Source: Paramecium sonneborni
Taxonomy: Eukaryota > Ciliophora > Oligohymenophorea > Peniculida > Parameciidae
Reading direction: 5' to 3'
DNA length: 64,000 nucleotides
Assembly (NCBI GenBank): GCA_905182985.1
Contig: CAJJDN010000004.1
Coordinates: forward strand, 299,664 to 363,663
Positions 51,201 through 62,687 of this stretch are shown here, in pieces. The first letter of the stretch is position 1. Every line of letters starts with the position of its first letter. Both the position numbers and the translations under genes were made by a program. The notes under the pieces were generated by a model. It worked only from the letters and a program-made list of their open reading frames with translations. It had not been told where the DNA came from and did no database searches.

Positions 51201-51720
51201 GCTTAGAGGCATTGCTTTTAGTGTATAATCAAATCACATTCCTTAACACACTCATATCCTTTTTCATAAGATTCAGGTGGACAACTCGAAACACACAAGC
51301 CGTTAACGAAATCTTGAAATCGTAATTATAGTGGACATTGCACAACGCAAGAACCACTAAATAAAAAATATGGGTTTTCGCATTTTGAGCATTCATATTC
51401 ACTCTTACAAATTAAACATCTTTCAGAACATGAAACGCATGCATTATTTACTTAAACTGTTAGAGTTGGACATACCAAAAGACAATCATTTTTATACTAA
51501 TAAGTACTCACTGGGCATTCTGAATAACAATGATCTATATATACAAAAGTATCTTTTGGACATAATTAAGCACATTGATTATTTACTTCATTGTAATAAT
51601 ATGGGCAATATTTACTACATAAACCATCATTTAAAAATGTACCAGAACCACATATTGTGCATCCAAAAGAATTGCATTCTTGACAATTTTCAGAACAATC
51701 AAAACATTTTTAATTCAAAG
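45247..51720 (-). CDS. Giant surface protein, C-terminal part of the minus-strand copy (fragment C)
   Basis: On the minus strand this encodes the last Cys-rich repeats, the REJ-like region, the EGF module, a GPS-like motif (FCNCTTLSPTT, as in A) and the five helices, ending at TGA (revcomp of 45247-45249). The three tail introns match A in position (26, 22 and 23 nt). It has no start of its own and is cut by the gap at 51721. A single N at 47750 separates two identical copies of 1219 bp. The segment 47751-51720 is indistinguishable from gene B, whereas the last 1.3 kb (45247-46530) is close to A and unlike B. It is most likely the second half of the gene whose first half is at 55533-61179: the two halves abut in family coordinates with only 23 bases missing. 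Confidence 0.78.
46531..47749 (-). repeat. Direct repeat, 1219 bp, first copy (fragment C)
   Basis: It begins ATTGAAAAATCGATTTTTTC on the plus strand and ends CATCATTATTGA before the N at 47750. The same sequence follows at 47751-48969. Both match gene B 41561-42779 in reverse. It encodes the segment from the jellyroll-like LSFKFRLAGFTTDYKSPVY to the stretch before the GPS motif. Confidence 0.92.
47750..47750. other. Single-N assembly join inside fragment C
   Basis: It separates the two identical 1219-bp copies. The literal sequence would give the encoded protein two EGF modules; this is very probably not real. Confidence 0.92.
47751..48969 (-). repeat. Direct repeat, 1219 bp, second copy
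   Basis: Copy of 46531-47749; see that entry. Confidence 0.92.
51197..51543 (-). repeat. 347-bp repeat shared with 52704-53050, first copy
   Basis: It begins ACATGCTTAGAGGCATTGC and ends in TCTATATATA, where this copy continues as family sequence (CAAAAGTATC) and the other copy departs into unrelated sequence. Confidence 0.9.
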
Positions 51721-52703
51721 NNNNNNNNNNNNNNNNNNNNNNNNNNNNNNNNNNNNNNNNNNNNNNNNNNNNNNNNNNNNNNNNNNNNNNNNNNNNNNNN
51801 NNNNNNNNNNNNNNNNNNNNNNNNNNNNNNNNNNNNNNNNNNNNNNNNNNNNNNNNNNNNNNNNNNNNNNNNNNNNNNNNNNNNNNNNNNNNNNNNNNNN
51901 NNNNNNNNNNNNNNNNNNNNNNNNNNNNNNNNNNNNNNNNNNNNNNNNNNNNNNNNNNNNNNNNNNNNNNNNNNNNNNNNNNNNNNNNNNNNNNNNNNNN
52001 NNNNNNNNNNNNNNNNNNNNNNNNNNNNNNNNNNNNNNNNNNNNNNNNNNNNNNNNNNNNNNNNNNNNNNNNNNNNNNNNNNNNNNNNNNNNNNNNNNNN
52101 NNNNNNNNNNNNNNNNNNNNNNNNNNNNNNNNNNNNNNNNNNNNNNNNNNNNNNNNNNNNNNNNNNNNNNNNNNNNNNNNNNNNNNNNNNNNNNNNNNNN
52201 NNNNNNNNNNNNNNNNNNNNNNNNNNNNNNNNNNNNNNNNNNNNNNNNNNNNNNNNNNNNNNNNNNNNNNNNNNNNNNNNNNNNNNNNNNNNNNNNNNNN
52301 NNNNNNNNNNNNNNNNNNNNNNNNNNNNNNNNNNNNNNNNNNNNNNNNNNNNNNNNNNNNNNNNNNNNNNNNNNNNNNNNNNNNNNNNNNNNNNNNNNNN
52401 NNNNNNNNNNNNNNNNNNNNNNNNNNNNNNNNNNNNNNNNNNNNNNNNNNNNNNNNNNNNNNNNNNNNNNNNNNNNNNNNNNNNNNNNNNNNNNNNNNNN
52501 NNNNNNNNNNNNNNNNNNNNNNNNNNNNNNNNNNNNNNNNNNNNNNNNNNNNNNNNNNNNNNNNNNNNNNNNNNNNNNNNNNNNNNNNNNNNNNNNNNNN
52601 NNNNNNNNNNNNNNNNNNNNNNNNNNNNNNNNNNNNNNNNNNNNNNNNNNNNNNNNNNNNNNNNNNNNNNNNNNNNNNNNNNNNNNNNNNNNNNNNNNNN
52701 NNN
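51721..52703. other. Assembly gap, 983 Ns
   Basis: A run of 983 undetermined bases. Any reading frame running through it is meaningless. Confidence 0.99.
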
Positions 52704-53050
52704 ACATGCTTAGAGGCATTGCTTTTAGTGTATAATCAAATCACATTCCTTAACACACTCATATCCTTTTTCATAAGATTCAGGTGGACAACTCGAAACA
52801 CACAAGCCGTTAACGAAATCTTGAAATCGTAATTATAGTGGACATTGCACAACGCAAGAACCACTAAATAAAAAATATGGGTTTTCGCATTTTGAGCATT
52901 CATATTCACTCTTACAAATTAAACATCTTTCAGAACATGAAACGCATGCATTATTTACTTAAACTGTTAGAGTTGGACATACCAAAAGACAATCATTTTT
53001 ATACTAATAAGTACTCACTGGGCATTCTGAATAACAATGATCTATATATA
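52704..53050 (-). pseudogene. 347-bp fragment of the surface-protein Cys-rich region
   Basis: On the minus strand this carries family sequence (frame with KCENPYFLFSGSCVVQCPL) identical to 51197-51543. It breaks off at TCTATATATA, after which 53051 onward has no similarity to the family. It is a fragment only, formed by an assembly join or by a chromosome-rearrangement junction at a TA-rich site. Confidence 0.8.
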
Positions 53051-53357
53051 TTGTCTAACTTATTAAGATTTCTAGTTCATAATTTAGATATTTATATGAT
53101 TCGCAAATCTCAAAAAATATAAAACATTATATTCCAAATAATAAGGTTAGATGACTTAATTTTAAAATTTTATAAGATTATTAATTAATTCATCCTTTTA
53201 AATTTGTGCTCAAGATAATTTTGCATTAAATGGAAAGAAAGAAATGTTGAAAAATTAGTTAGATTAAATTCAATATTTATGATTTCAAAATCACCATGAA
53301 TTCTATTTAAATTCTATGGAAGCTTAAGACTTTCATTATTTTATTTATTTATTAATT
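53051..53357. other. Junction sequence between family fragment and zinc-finger locus
   Basis: An AT-rich stretch that follows the point where family similarity stops. I see no gene and no similarity to the rest of the window; it may be the upstream region of the zinc-finger locus. Confidence 0.5.
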
Positions 53358-54451
53358 ATGAAAAACAAAAATATATTATTTAAGATGATTTTTTTTAAAA
53401 CCAAATAGGTTGCATTTTGTAAATGCTGCCAAAAAGATTTTGATTATGAAGGAGATTAGAATAACTTTATTTAAGATCATTCAATATCTCTCACTCATGT
53501 CTAGATTTTAACTAAACATTATTTGAAAAGTAATTTTGATGAATTAACAGAAAAATCAAGGAAAGGAATGGAGTATTTTGAATTAGAGAGAGCTTTAAGT
53601 TTACAATAGCAATCTAAATCATGTATAATTTATACACTACATATATTAGAATTCAATCTTTATTTATCTTAGATGGTTGATTAATTATTAAGTACTTTTA
53701 GCAATCTTGCGTTGAACACAATTGATTGTTATAAAAGTAGGCTTTTATCTTTATTTCAGTTTTTAGTCAAAGAAGGATTTAATAATCTAAATACATGACT
53801 TTGATGAATAAATGCAAATTCATTAATATAGTTTTAACAACAATAGTAATAAAGGCAAACCCATACATACATCTTTATGTTCTTTGTTTAGAGAGGTATA
53901 TTTATTTTATAATTGTAAAAGAATAATATTGAAGTTAAGTAGGAGGAGGTTAAATAAGATATTTCTTTAATAAAATATTTGGAGACTATTTAATAACAAA
54001 TGTAACAATTAGAAACTAGTGTTGATTCATTGGAAAGGAAAATAAACATGAACAAGTCAAAATCTTAGAAACAAACAAAATAATCAAATGATCATTAGTT
54101 AGTTTATATCAATTAGAATATATCAGGATTAGTGGGAAGATTGCAAGATATTCTAATGCAAAAAAATTTATTATAAGTACAAACTTAACCGAATGGTGAA
54201 GAGGAAGAGAAATAGACAATTTATACCTTCAATAAGAATTTAAATAAGTTTTCTAAAGGATACAAGTGTCGATTTTGTGATAGTAAATTTGTAAAAGCTT
54301 GCTCTTTGGGGTAATGATTTTACTAAGTATACTTAGGGGTCACATTTCAAGAACTCATAAGGAGGAATCGAAATTATTGAAATAAAATATTCTTGTTAAG
54401 AAAAATAAACATATAAAAAAGGAAAAAATTAATATTACAAAAATGAAATGA
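53358..54451 (+). CDS. C2H2-type zinc-finger protein (gene model uncertain)
   Basis: The clear part is the 3' half. From about 53812 it reads MQIHQYSFNNNSNKGKP, then a coiled segment (YLETIQQQMQQLETSVDSLE) and a C2H2 finger (YKCRFCDSKFVKACSLGGHI, then SRTH) split by an intron at about 54311-54336. It ends at TGA 54449-54451, and with a 26-nt intron at about 53897-53922 this half is exactly 196 codons. The 5' half (53358-53798) is open in another frame, with a Cys-rich start (AFCKCCQKDFDYEG). I could not find an intron that joins the two frames, so they may be two genes, one gene with an unseen splice, or one with a sequence error. A nucleic-acid-binding role is likely from the finger. Confidence 0.55.
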
Positions 54452-54501
54452 TTAAACTTTATGATTGTTAAATATATATACATAATTTAAATTTAAATTT
54501 A

Positions 54502-55531
54502 ATGGATTATCAGAAATTATTTAGTGTCATTCCTAAAGAACCTCGAAGATGGAATTAATGTGATGTTGAATCATGGTTGGAATTTATTGGATTACATGAT
54601 TTATCAAATGTTTTTTGTAAAGATTTGATAATAATAATTAATAGAAAGAAATGCCATAGATGGGGCTTGTTTAGAAGTATTGAATGAAGATGATTTGAAT
54701 GAATTGGGCATTAATTCTAATGTTAAAAAGAAGAAAATTTTATAATGGATTCAAAATGGATTTATAGAATATAAATAATTTGTTAGAGATAATGTAGGCT
54801 AAAGTGAATGGTCAATTGCAAGCAAATAAATAATCAATAAAGAAAATCTTGATTACACACCAATTTAGAGATTAAATGATTTCAAGCCAAGAAGAGATAG
54901 CTTTTAAGATAATCATAAAGTTGAATTGGTTGAATCAATGAAAGTAGTTGAAGCTCCTCAAATCTTGAAACAACCAAAATAAAATTTAGAAGCTACAAAG
55001 ATTCCATCATATCCAAATTCAATTAAGCAGACAGAAATAAAGCATACAATGGAAATTGTTTGCATAGGTGATAATTAGAAGATGATTGTTACAGAGAAAG
55101 GATTGAGTATTGGAAGAAATCCTGAAAATACTTTAGTATTAGTGGAAGATTATGTAAGTAGAAATCATTGTTTAATCGAATTCGATTAGAAAACAAAAAA
55201 TTTTTACTTGAAAGATACAGGAAGTACTTCTGGAACTTTTGTATTATTGATGCAACCTTCTTTAATGAGATTGGGATTAATTCTACATATGGGAAGCATG
55301 TAATATAAAATAGAATAGATGGTTTGTAATAATTAATAATGTGATGTTGTATTAAGAGTGGTTGAAGGGCAATAAATAAATTAAAAGTTTTCATTTTAGT
55401 TAATAAAGAATTAGAATTGCGTTAAATTTGGTAGATAGTTAGATTAATTTAGAATGGATACAGTAATAATAAATATTAATAAGAATAGCATTTATCAGGA
55501 ATTCATGCTTAATTTAGTTACACAAATGATG
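54502..55531 (+). CDS. SAM-FHA domain protein, 3' truncated
   Basis: After removal of one 28-nt intron (about 54616-54643) the frame is open to the end of the contig. The N-terminus holds a SAM domain (RRWNQCDVESWLEFIGLHDL, then AIDGACLEVLNEDDLNELGI, KKKKILQWI). After a polar linker comes an FHA domain near residues 190-290 (LSIGRNPENTLVLVEDYVSR, NHCLIEF, LKDTGSTSGTFVL) with the usual Gly-Arg, Ser-Arg-Asn-His and Gly-Ser-Thr-Ser-Gly signature for phosphothreonine binding. This suggests a signalling adaptor joining SAM-mediated oligomerisation to phospho-dependent binding. The gene is cut by the N at 55532, and what follows is the surface-protein family on the opposite strand, so the true 3' end is elsewhere. 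Confidence 0.8.
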
Positions 55532-55532
55532 N
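55532..55532. other. Single-N assembly join between SAM-FHA gene and fragment D
   Basis: The SAM-FHA frame stops abruptly here and family sequence on the minus strand begins at 55533, in the middle of a Cys-rich repeat. Confidence 0.9.
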
Positions 55533-58500
55533 CTAACACAATTATTAATATATTGGTAAGCACCACATATTTTTACACATTTACCTTAATCTTCAAAGAG
55601 ATTTGTAGGACAAGTGAGAACACATTTTTTATTGACTTCATCATATAAAGACGAACATAAATTTGTGCAAATTTAATTATCCAAATAAAATCCATCTTAA
55701 CAAGTTATGCAATTTCTATCTGTAGGTCCTATGCATGTCAAACAGGATGCATCGCAATCTACACATTCTCTTTCATTTTAATATGTATTATTTGGACAAG
55801 AAAGAGAACATATCTTTTTATTGTTATACAAAATTGGATTTGTTGGACAATTTTCCAAGCATTCATTTTTATATACAAACAAAGAAGAATCACACTCATC
55901 GACACAATTAACATTTTTTCTATCAGTCTTACCATTTATACAACTTAGTAAGCATGATCCATTTTCTAAATAATATCCATATAAACATTTTGTGCATTTT
56001 GTAGCTGTCTCACATTCTTCACAATATTAAGGACATTTTGTACATACTTTATCTTTTGAATACATTCCTTTTGGACATTTTAATACACATTAATCATAAA
56101 GTTTGTAAGCGCAATCAGCTACACAAAATCTTTTTCCATATGATTCTAAATGATATAATATGTAAGGACATTTTGTTACACAGGATCTTGAAAGGGGATC
56201 CATGTACAAATAAGAATTCGAGCAAGAATTGACACAAGATTAAACTTCAAGATAGAAATTTAAAGCACAAGATTAACAAGCTGTTGAGGAAGTGCATTTG
56301 GAACATTTAGGATCACATTTTTAACAAACATTGCCATCCTAATAATATCCATCTTCTAGCACTAAAACACATTTAGATTTGCAAGTTATATAATTTAGTG
56401 GACATGAAGAAACACACTCTTTATTTTCGGTGATTTCATACAGGTCAGTGCAATCTTTCAAACATTCTTTAGTTTCTTTATTATAAAATAAAGGACATAC
56501 TGATTTACAACTTTATCCATCTAAGAAATAATTATCGATACAAGAAAAACATTCATTAGCTGTTGATCCAAAACAAGTACTACAAAATAAATTACAATCA
56601 TAGCAGTAGTTATCTACTTAATACGCAAAAGATGGACAATCATTAACACAAACTTAATTATAAATTAAATATCCAGTATCACATTTATTTTAACAGTTAA
56701 CACCTTAAATTACTAAATTAACAGGACATGCATCTTTACATTGATGATCTGTTATGTCATAAAATTAAGGACAGGTGACTCCACATGTCTATTAATTCAA
56801 AAAGTAAGGTAGTTCACATTCAAGACAATTTCCATTATTAGGGCCAAAACATTCTTTGCAAATTGAATTACATTCATAACATTTACCAAGCGATAAGTAA
56901 GATTTTGAATAGCATTGATCAACACATTCTTTTTTACCATTTAATTCATAATAGTATAAGAATGCAGGACAATCATAAAAACATATATTTTAAGGAGAAT
57001 ATAAATATTATGGGCAATTAGAGACACAGGTTTAATCAGCTAAATTTCCAAAAGGTTTTGTATTAGGACATGTTTCTACGCAAGTGGTATCAATCAAATA
57101 ATATCCAGTATCACATTGATAACATTAGTTAACTGTAATACCAAAACAAATCTAGCAAGGACCTGCACAACTTATACAAAAATTTCCTTCAATATATGTC
57201 TAGCTTGGACAAGAAGATACACAAATGTTTGAATAGTAATATTGTGGGCATGTTATTTTACATGCAAGTACTCCTACAGATAAAGATTATAAATATGTTC
57301 CAAAAGGACATTATTATACACAATTATAGTTCACCCAATTCTAAATAATATCTGGATGGGTTGAACAGGATTATGAGCATGATCCATCTCTATTGAAAAA
57401 GTAGTTTTATTTACAACTTAAGCATTAAGTTATTCCACCTCCGCTGCAAGTTAAACAACCAATATTACAAGGTTAACAAAAATTACTAAATAGTTATTGA
57501 TAAGTTCCCTCTGGGCATCCCATTTAATAGCATTTCATTTCTTGTGTGAATATATACGAAGTTGGTTTGCAAGAATTTACACAAAACCCATCTTCAAGAT
57601 AATTAGTACAAGTTGCGATGCACTTATTATTAATTGAATCTTTTTGAGGAGCAACATCGGGACAATCGGTGTAACAAGTTGTTCCAAATAAATATGCTCC
57701 TGTAGAACACTAAGAACAAGATGTAGAGTAGGACGTTGTACAAATTTTACAAACATCTGCACAAGTGTCACAAAATATGTAATTAGATCTTGTTTGACAA
57801 AATGTTCCTGCTGGTTAACTATTATAACATTTATCTCTAAATTAATATTAATTGTATAAACAAGTTAAGGAGCAGAAATAATTGAGGTTATTGTTTGTTT
57901 GATAAGTAGAAGCAGGACATTAATCTACGCATTGCCAATTAATCATGTCATAAATTTATGATCCACAATTACTCACACAATAATTGTTTTTTAAATAAGT
58001 TTTACGGTAGCAAGAAAGACACTAATTCTCTTCTGGTCCTGAACAAGTTTTACAGTTGTAGTAGCATTCAAAACAATCCCTTCCTATACAATAAGCTCCT
58101 TCTTAAGGAATAGTTTCATAGCACTAATTAGAATAAGAATAGATATATGTGGCATATATCTAACCACATTATTCAACACAAGCATATATACTTTAATCTT
58201 TATTTATAATAGTGTAACCAGAGGAACAAGATCCTTCACATTTCCAATTCACATAGTTCTAATATTTAGTGTTACATGAATCAAAACAATCACTATCTTA
58301 TAAAAACTACATGAAATTGCAAGAAGTACAAAAACTTGCAAAATTTTAACAAGTATAACAATTACTGTTACAAGGAGTACATTCTAAAGTTGCAGGGTGC
58401 CCATAGTATCCATCATCACAAGGCTACATACATCGATGACTATCAGATTAATGAAGGTAAGTTTGGTAAATCTTGTTTGCTTTAATATATCCACATTTCT

Positions 58501-61179
58501 TGGAAAAACACTAATTGATTGAATAACCGTTGAAATTGTTGTTCTAATAAATTAGATCATCTGGATTACAATTAGATACACAGTAACTTTCAGTTTCATC
58601 TATTATTTAAAGGAATTTAGGAGAACATGATACCACGCACATATTTTAATCCATTGGGTATGTGTTTAAGCAACTAGTACAAAAAGTTGAACTGGTGCAA
58701 GTTTTGCATAATTATGGACAATCAAGTAATACATCAATTATTATTGAAGATTAGATTATTGAAGTTGTAAGGTAATTTTCTGTAATGTTTTAGTTTGGCA
58801 AGCATGTTTTATAATATAAAGCATATCCTACACTACATTCAGGAACACAATCAAAATTTTATGTGTATAGATTAGAAGGGCACTCTAATTCACAAATTTT
58901 TTTCAATTAGTTGTTATATTTGAAAGGACCTTTACTGTTACAACTAATAACACAACTAGTTAGATAAGGATTAAAATATCTATTAGAATAGCAAGCTAAG
59001 CAATTTAAATCACTTGGCCCAAAACAATATTTACAATTATCATGGCAATAAATTGTATCATATCGTATAAAGCCTCTTCCATATATTATACAGCCTTTTG
59101 TTTTTCCTTCTTTTTATTATTCAGATTTTAAACAATAATATCCAAGATCTATTTCACCATCTTAACAATAATTATTAGGATTGCAATAATAAGAGATATA
59201 AGAACTATAACTTGTGCAATTGTAAGTAAAAATATATTTAGAATCGCATTTTTTCTAGCAAATTTAATTATTATTAAATCTAGAGTTACTATTACATTGC
59301 GATCGACATGTTTTTGATTCAGTTAAAGCATAATTACTATTACATTTATAACATTAAGATAGATATTAAGCTTGATTGCATTAATTTATTATTTAAGCAG
59401 AACAAGTAAAAGAAGAAGAATGATACGTATATACGTTCTATTTACATAATTTACTTATCTCTTATTTCTATGTTACTGTCATTGTTTATAAAATTGTTTT
59501 TTAACAAAATATTGCCCATGAATCTTAACAATTAAATGGAGATTTAGGTGAAGTGTTCATAAAATTGCATCTTCCAGTAATATTATCTAATTAATAATTG
59601 ATTGCACATATTTAACAATAGTTATCTTATTATCTTAAACAATTAGCAATAGCTATTTATACACATGTATTAGATTCTTCTTTGTATCCTGCAGGACAAT
59701 TATAAATCTAGTTATCATCATTAGGATCTTGCTCTTTACAATAATGAGTTCCTGATTTACAAAAAGCACAGTAAGGTCCAACAAATAGCTAGCAATCATC
59801 TTAAGATTATAGAATTCCATATCCCTTAAAAATCCTTATATCTTAAATATCTAAAAAATCAGATCCACGAGAATCTTTAAAAACAGGCCCAATTACTAAT
59901 CTTTTATAAGTTTTGATATTTTAAACCATAATCAAAGAAGATTATGTAGCACCAATAAAAGTTCTCATTATCTTTTTTAAATTTTATGGAATAAAGTCTT
60001 CATTTATACTTAAGTCTAATAATCCAATTGTTATATGGTTCCAGTTAGATGAAGTCAAGGTACCCAATTAATTTTATTCTGTATAATATTAATAGAATAC
60101 GAGTTTAGATTATTTATTAACTCCAAAACCTATAATAGTTTCTTAAATCATATCATCAGTGAATGATAAGAATTAGAAAGACTTATTTATATTATTTTGT
60201 TTCACCCAAAACATAATAGTAAAAGAGCTCATCTGTTCCTCAAATGTATATACAATTTATTTATCTCTATAGAGTAATAAGCCAATTGTTCCACTATAGG
60301 ATGCTTAATTTTAACTAACTCGTAATTTAATATCTTAAAATTAACTATCTACATTTAGGTTCTTAATTTAAAAAGGTTTTAAAAAGAATTTTAATTCTAC
60401 ATCATAATCAACATAGACTTCTGAATCCATAGTAGTCCATCCATTTATAAAATCAAAATTTGCAATATCAACACAAGCTTTATAATCAGAAACCATATCG
60501 TATAGTTGTTCGTTGGTTATTCTTGAATGAAATCCAAATCGATATATTAACCTATTATATAACTTAATTTTACTTCTAAGAGACCAATGTTTCAAGTTTT
60601 TATGATAATTAATAATTATAGGTTGAGAAAAACTTAAGATTAAGAAATGCATTCTAATTACTTTAATCAATTGACAATAATATATGATTCCAAAAGCCAA
60701 TGTAAAGATCATTTACTCTATTATTAAATATTATTAATACTAATCAATTTTTAACTTTAAAATTTCAGGTACAAATCTTGAATTTACCAAATACATATAA
60801 TAATCTCCATATTCTAATTAATAATATAACATCAAGTTCATATACTAAATACAAAGATTTCTTACTGGATTTTATGAGTAGCCATCAACGAATGCAAATA
60901 TTATTTATCTTCCATCCAATTTCATCTTGGAATTAACCATAATCCAAAAACTAAATGTTATTTTATCTAAATTCAAATTTTTTCCTTATTAGGAAAGCTA
61001 GTCATAAAAGTATTATAATCCAATGAATCCATTATCAGCTTTTAATAACGCTTTAAACATTTACTCTCGGCTATGTTTTGGCAATCCATATGTAATGGTA
61101 GTGGTCCATGTAAATTTAACTTTGTCTGACAATTAACAGAGCTGAGAAAAATAAATATAGCTTAGAATAAATGAATCAT
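55533..61179 (-). CDS. Giant surface protein, N-terminal part of the minus-strand copy (fragment D)
   Basis: The start is revcomp of 61177-61179. A signal peptide (MIHLFQAIFIFLSSVNC) is followed by the two LamG-like modules (ITFSFWIMVNSKMKLDGRQI; W-N-H-I-L-L-S-I-D) and the Cys-rich repeats. The four 5' introns sit where they do in A and B (26, 21, 23 and 22 nt), and the frame is otherwise open. The protein is clearly more diverged from A and B than these are from each other. It ends at 55533 in the family sequence AATTGTGTTA; the matching place in gene B resumes 23 bases later with CTTTGAATTAAAAATG, which is exactly where fragment C begins at 51720. D plus 23 bases plus C (one 1219-bp duplicate removed) gives 3587 codons without remainder, so D and C are most likely one gene split in the assembly. 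Confidence 0.8.
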
Positions 61180-61627
61180 TTAATTTAATTATCAACATTA
61201 TATATTTTTTCATACTAATAATAAAATATATCCAAACATGCTTTAAAGTAAAAATTCTATAATTTCTTGATCCTTTATTAAAAGTTCCTATTTTTATTTT
61301 AGATGTTAAATTATTTAAACTCTCCAATGTTCCATTTTAATTTTAATAAAGAAATGTAAATTTATTAAAGATGTCTTATAATATATGTGATTTTTAAATT
61401 TAATAATTTAGGCTTTATAAAAATTTTCCCTCTATTAAATAGCTAAAAAAGATAGATAAATTTTTATAATCTAAATTATTTTTAAAACTTTATATGATTT
61501 CTTCAATTTTCAAGATAAACATTTACTTTTAGTTAATGATGAATATATGATGTCGATATTAAAAAAATTTAATAACACTAATTTTTATTTTTAAATTAAA
61601 AGGGGATTTAGAATAATTGTTAATTTT
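61180..61627. other. Divergent intergenic region, presumably with two promoters
   Basis: 448 bp of very AT-rich DNA separate the start of fragment D (minus) from the next gene (plus). I see no motif shared with the upstream regions of genes A and B, and no other gene. Confidence 0.5.
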
Positions 61628-62649
61628 ATGACATAGGTACGAACTTAAAGCTTGAGTGAATTTATAACAAATGATTTAGAAAAGGCTTTTGCTATTTTAA
61701 TTTTGATGATGAATACAATTTTGATATGTTGGCAAGCCTTAAATTTCCATAAACTTATTAGATTCTATATTAAAATGATGGATCCTACTTTGTTAAAAAT
61801 AAATAGTTTATTGTTTATTTTATGCTTATGTAATAATATACTTATTGATAAGTCAGGATTCAAGCCTACTCTTATGCAGTTTTTGGGTGTTTTCTAAGGG
61901 AAAATGGATAAAAACTATTTCAACCTTCTGTCTTTAGAACATTACAATCTTCTAGTTTTATTTTTTATGATCTTGTTTTAGGAATAATAGGAGCTAAATG
62001 GTTAATACTTTATCTATAAAAGGATTTCAATATTGCAGAAATTTTTTAATTATTTTCAAAGTATACCTAGCATTGAAATGATTCTAAATATATTCCTATT
62101 TAGTTTTTGGTTTGCTAGTCAAATATTTTTAATTGTAGCAGAATCTTACCACATTTAAACATGGGATGAAAAGATTGACAAAATGTAAAATAAATATAAT
62201 GGTTAGCTATTCAATTATCTATTTTATTTTCTCATTAATGACTTTGATTATATTTGTATTAGGATGTTCATAGTTTAGAAAGCATGTTAAACTTATTAAT
62301 AATATAAAAGAAAAATATAAAAAATACGTAAAGTTTAAAAATAATTTTAGCTTGATTATTCAATAATTTTGTTATTAATAGGGTAGGTATTGAGATTATT
62401 ATTTTCTTTATTAAGAATTTGTTATGCAAGCTTTTTGATTGAGTTTAAATATGGATTTAATAAAGAAAGTAAGGAAGACACTATATCATGGTATTCATTT
62501 ATTTATAGAGAAAAAGGTCATTAATATCATTTACATTATATCTTTTAAGCGATTATATACCTACTGCAATACTTTTGTTGATATTTTATCCAAATAAATA
62601 AAGATTAAAACAAAGTCTTGCAGTAGAATCTGCAGTGGAAATAGAATGA
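61628..62649 (+). CDS. Multi-pass membrane protein, possibly seven-helix
   Basis: The frame MTQVRTQSLSEFITNDLEKA is followed by hydrophobic segments: AFAILILMMNTILICWQALN, LLKINSLLFILCLCNNILI, MILNIFLFSFWFASQIFLIV, IILLLIGQVLRLLFSLLRIC and FTLYLLSDYIPTAILLLIFY, with weaker ones between. Removing a 27-nt intron (61955-61981) and a probable 23-nt one (about 62447-62469, GTTTAAA...AAAG) gives 324 codons ending in TGA at 62647. The second intron is less certain than the first. The order of helices and the final helix with a Pro followed by a short basic tail recall the TOM1/GPR137-type seven-helix proteins of endomembranes, but this is a weak resemblance. It is convergent with the TMEM208 gene (38 bp apart). 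Confidence 0.6.
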
Positions 62650-62687
62650 TTGATTAATAAATAACAAATATTTATATTTATTTATAT

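Larger units (their letters stand above)
47751..51720 (-). repeat. 3970-bp inverted repeat, arm in fragment C
   Basis: Reverse complement of 38810-42779 in gene B, with no length difference. It is either a very recent inverted duplication or conversion, or a single collapsed contig placed twice. Confidence 0.85.

Noticed and set aside
51370..52735. Long open frames of 330-450 residues across 51370-52735 on both strands
   Set aside because: They consist mostly of the 983-N gap and say nothing about coding.
53358..54451. Joining the two halves of the zinc-finger locus into one spliced frame
   Set aside because: The candidate introns around 53737-53766 (23 or 30 nt) do not bring the two frames together, so I left the model open and did not force a splice.
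16408..61179. Counting five or six separate giant genes in the cluster
   Set aside because: Repeated blocks next to single Ns and the exact frame arithmetic reduce them to three genes plus one decayed fragment.
16408..61179. Calling the cluster a mating-type locus
   Set aside because: Architecture resembles Tetrahymena MTA/MTB only in part, and furin-like repeats with membrane helices are common in ciliates. There is no direct evidence here, so it is kept as a hypothesis.
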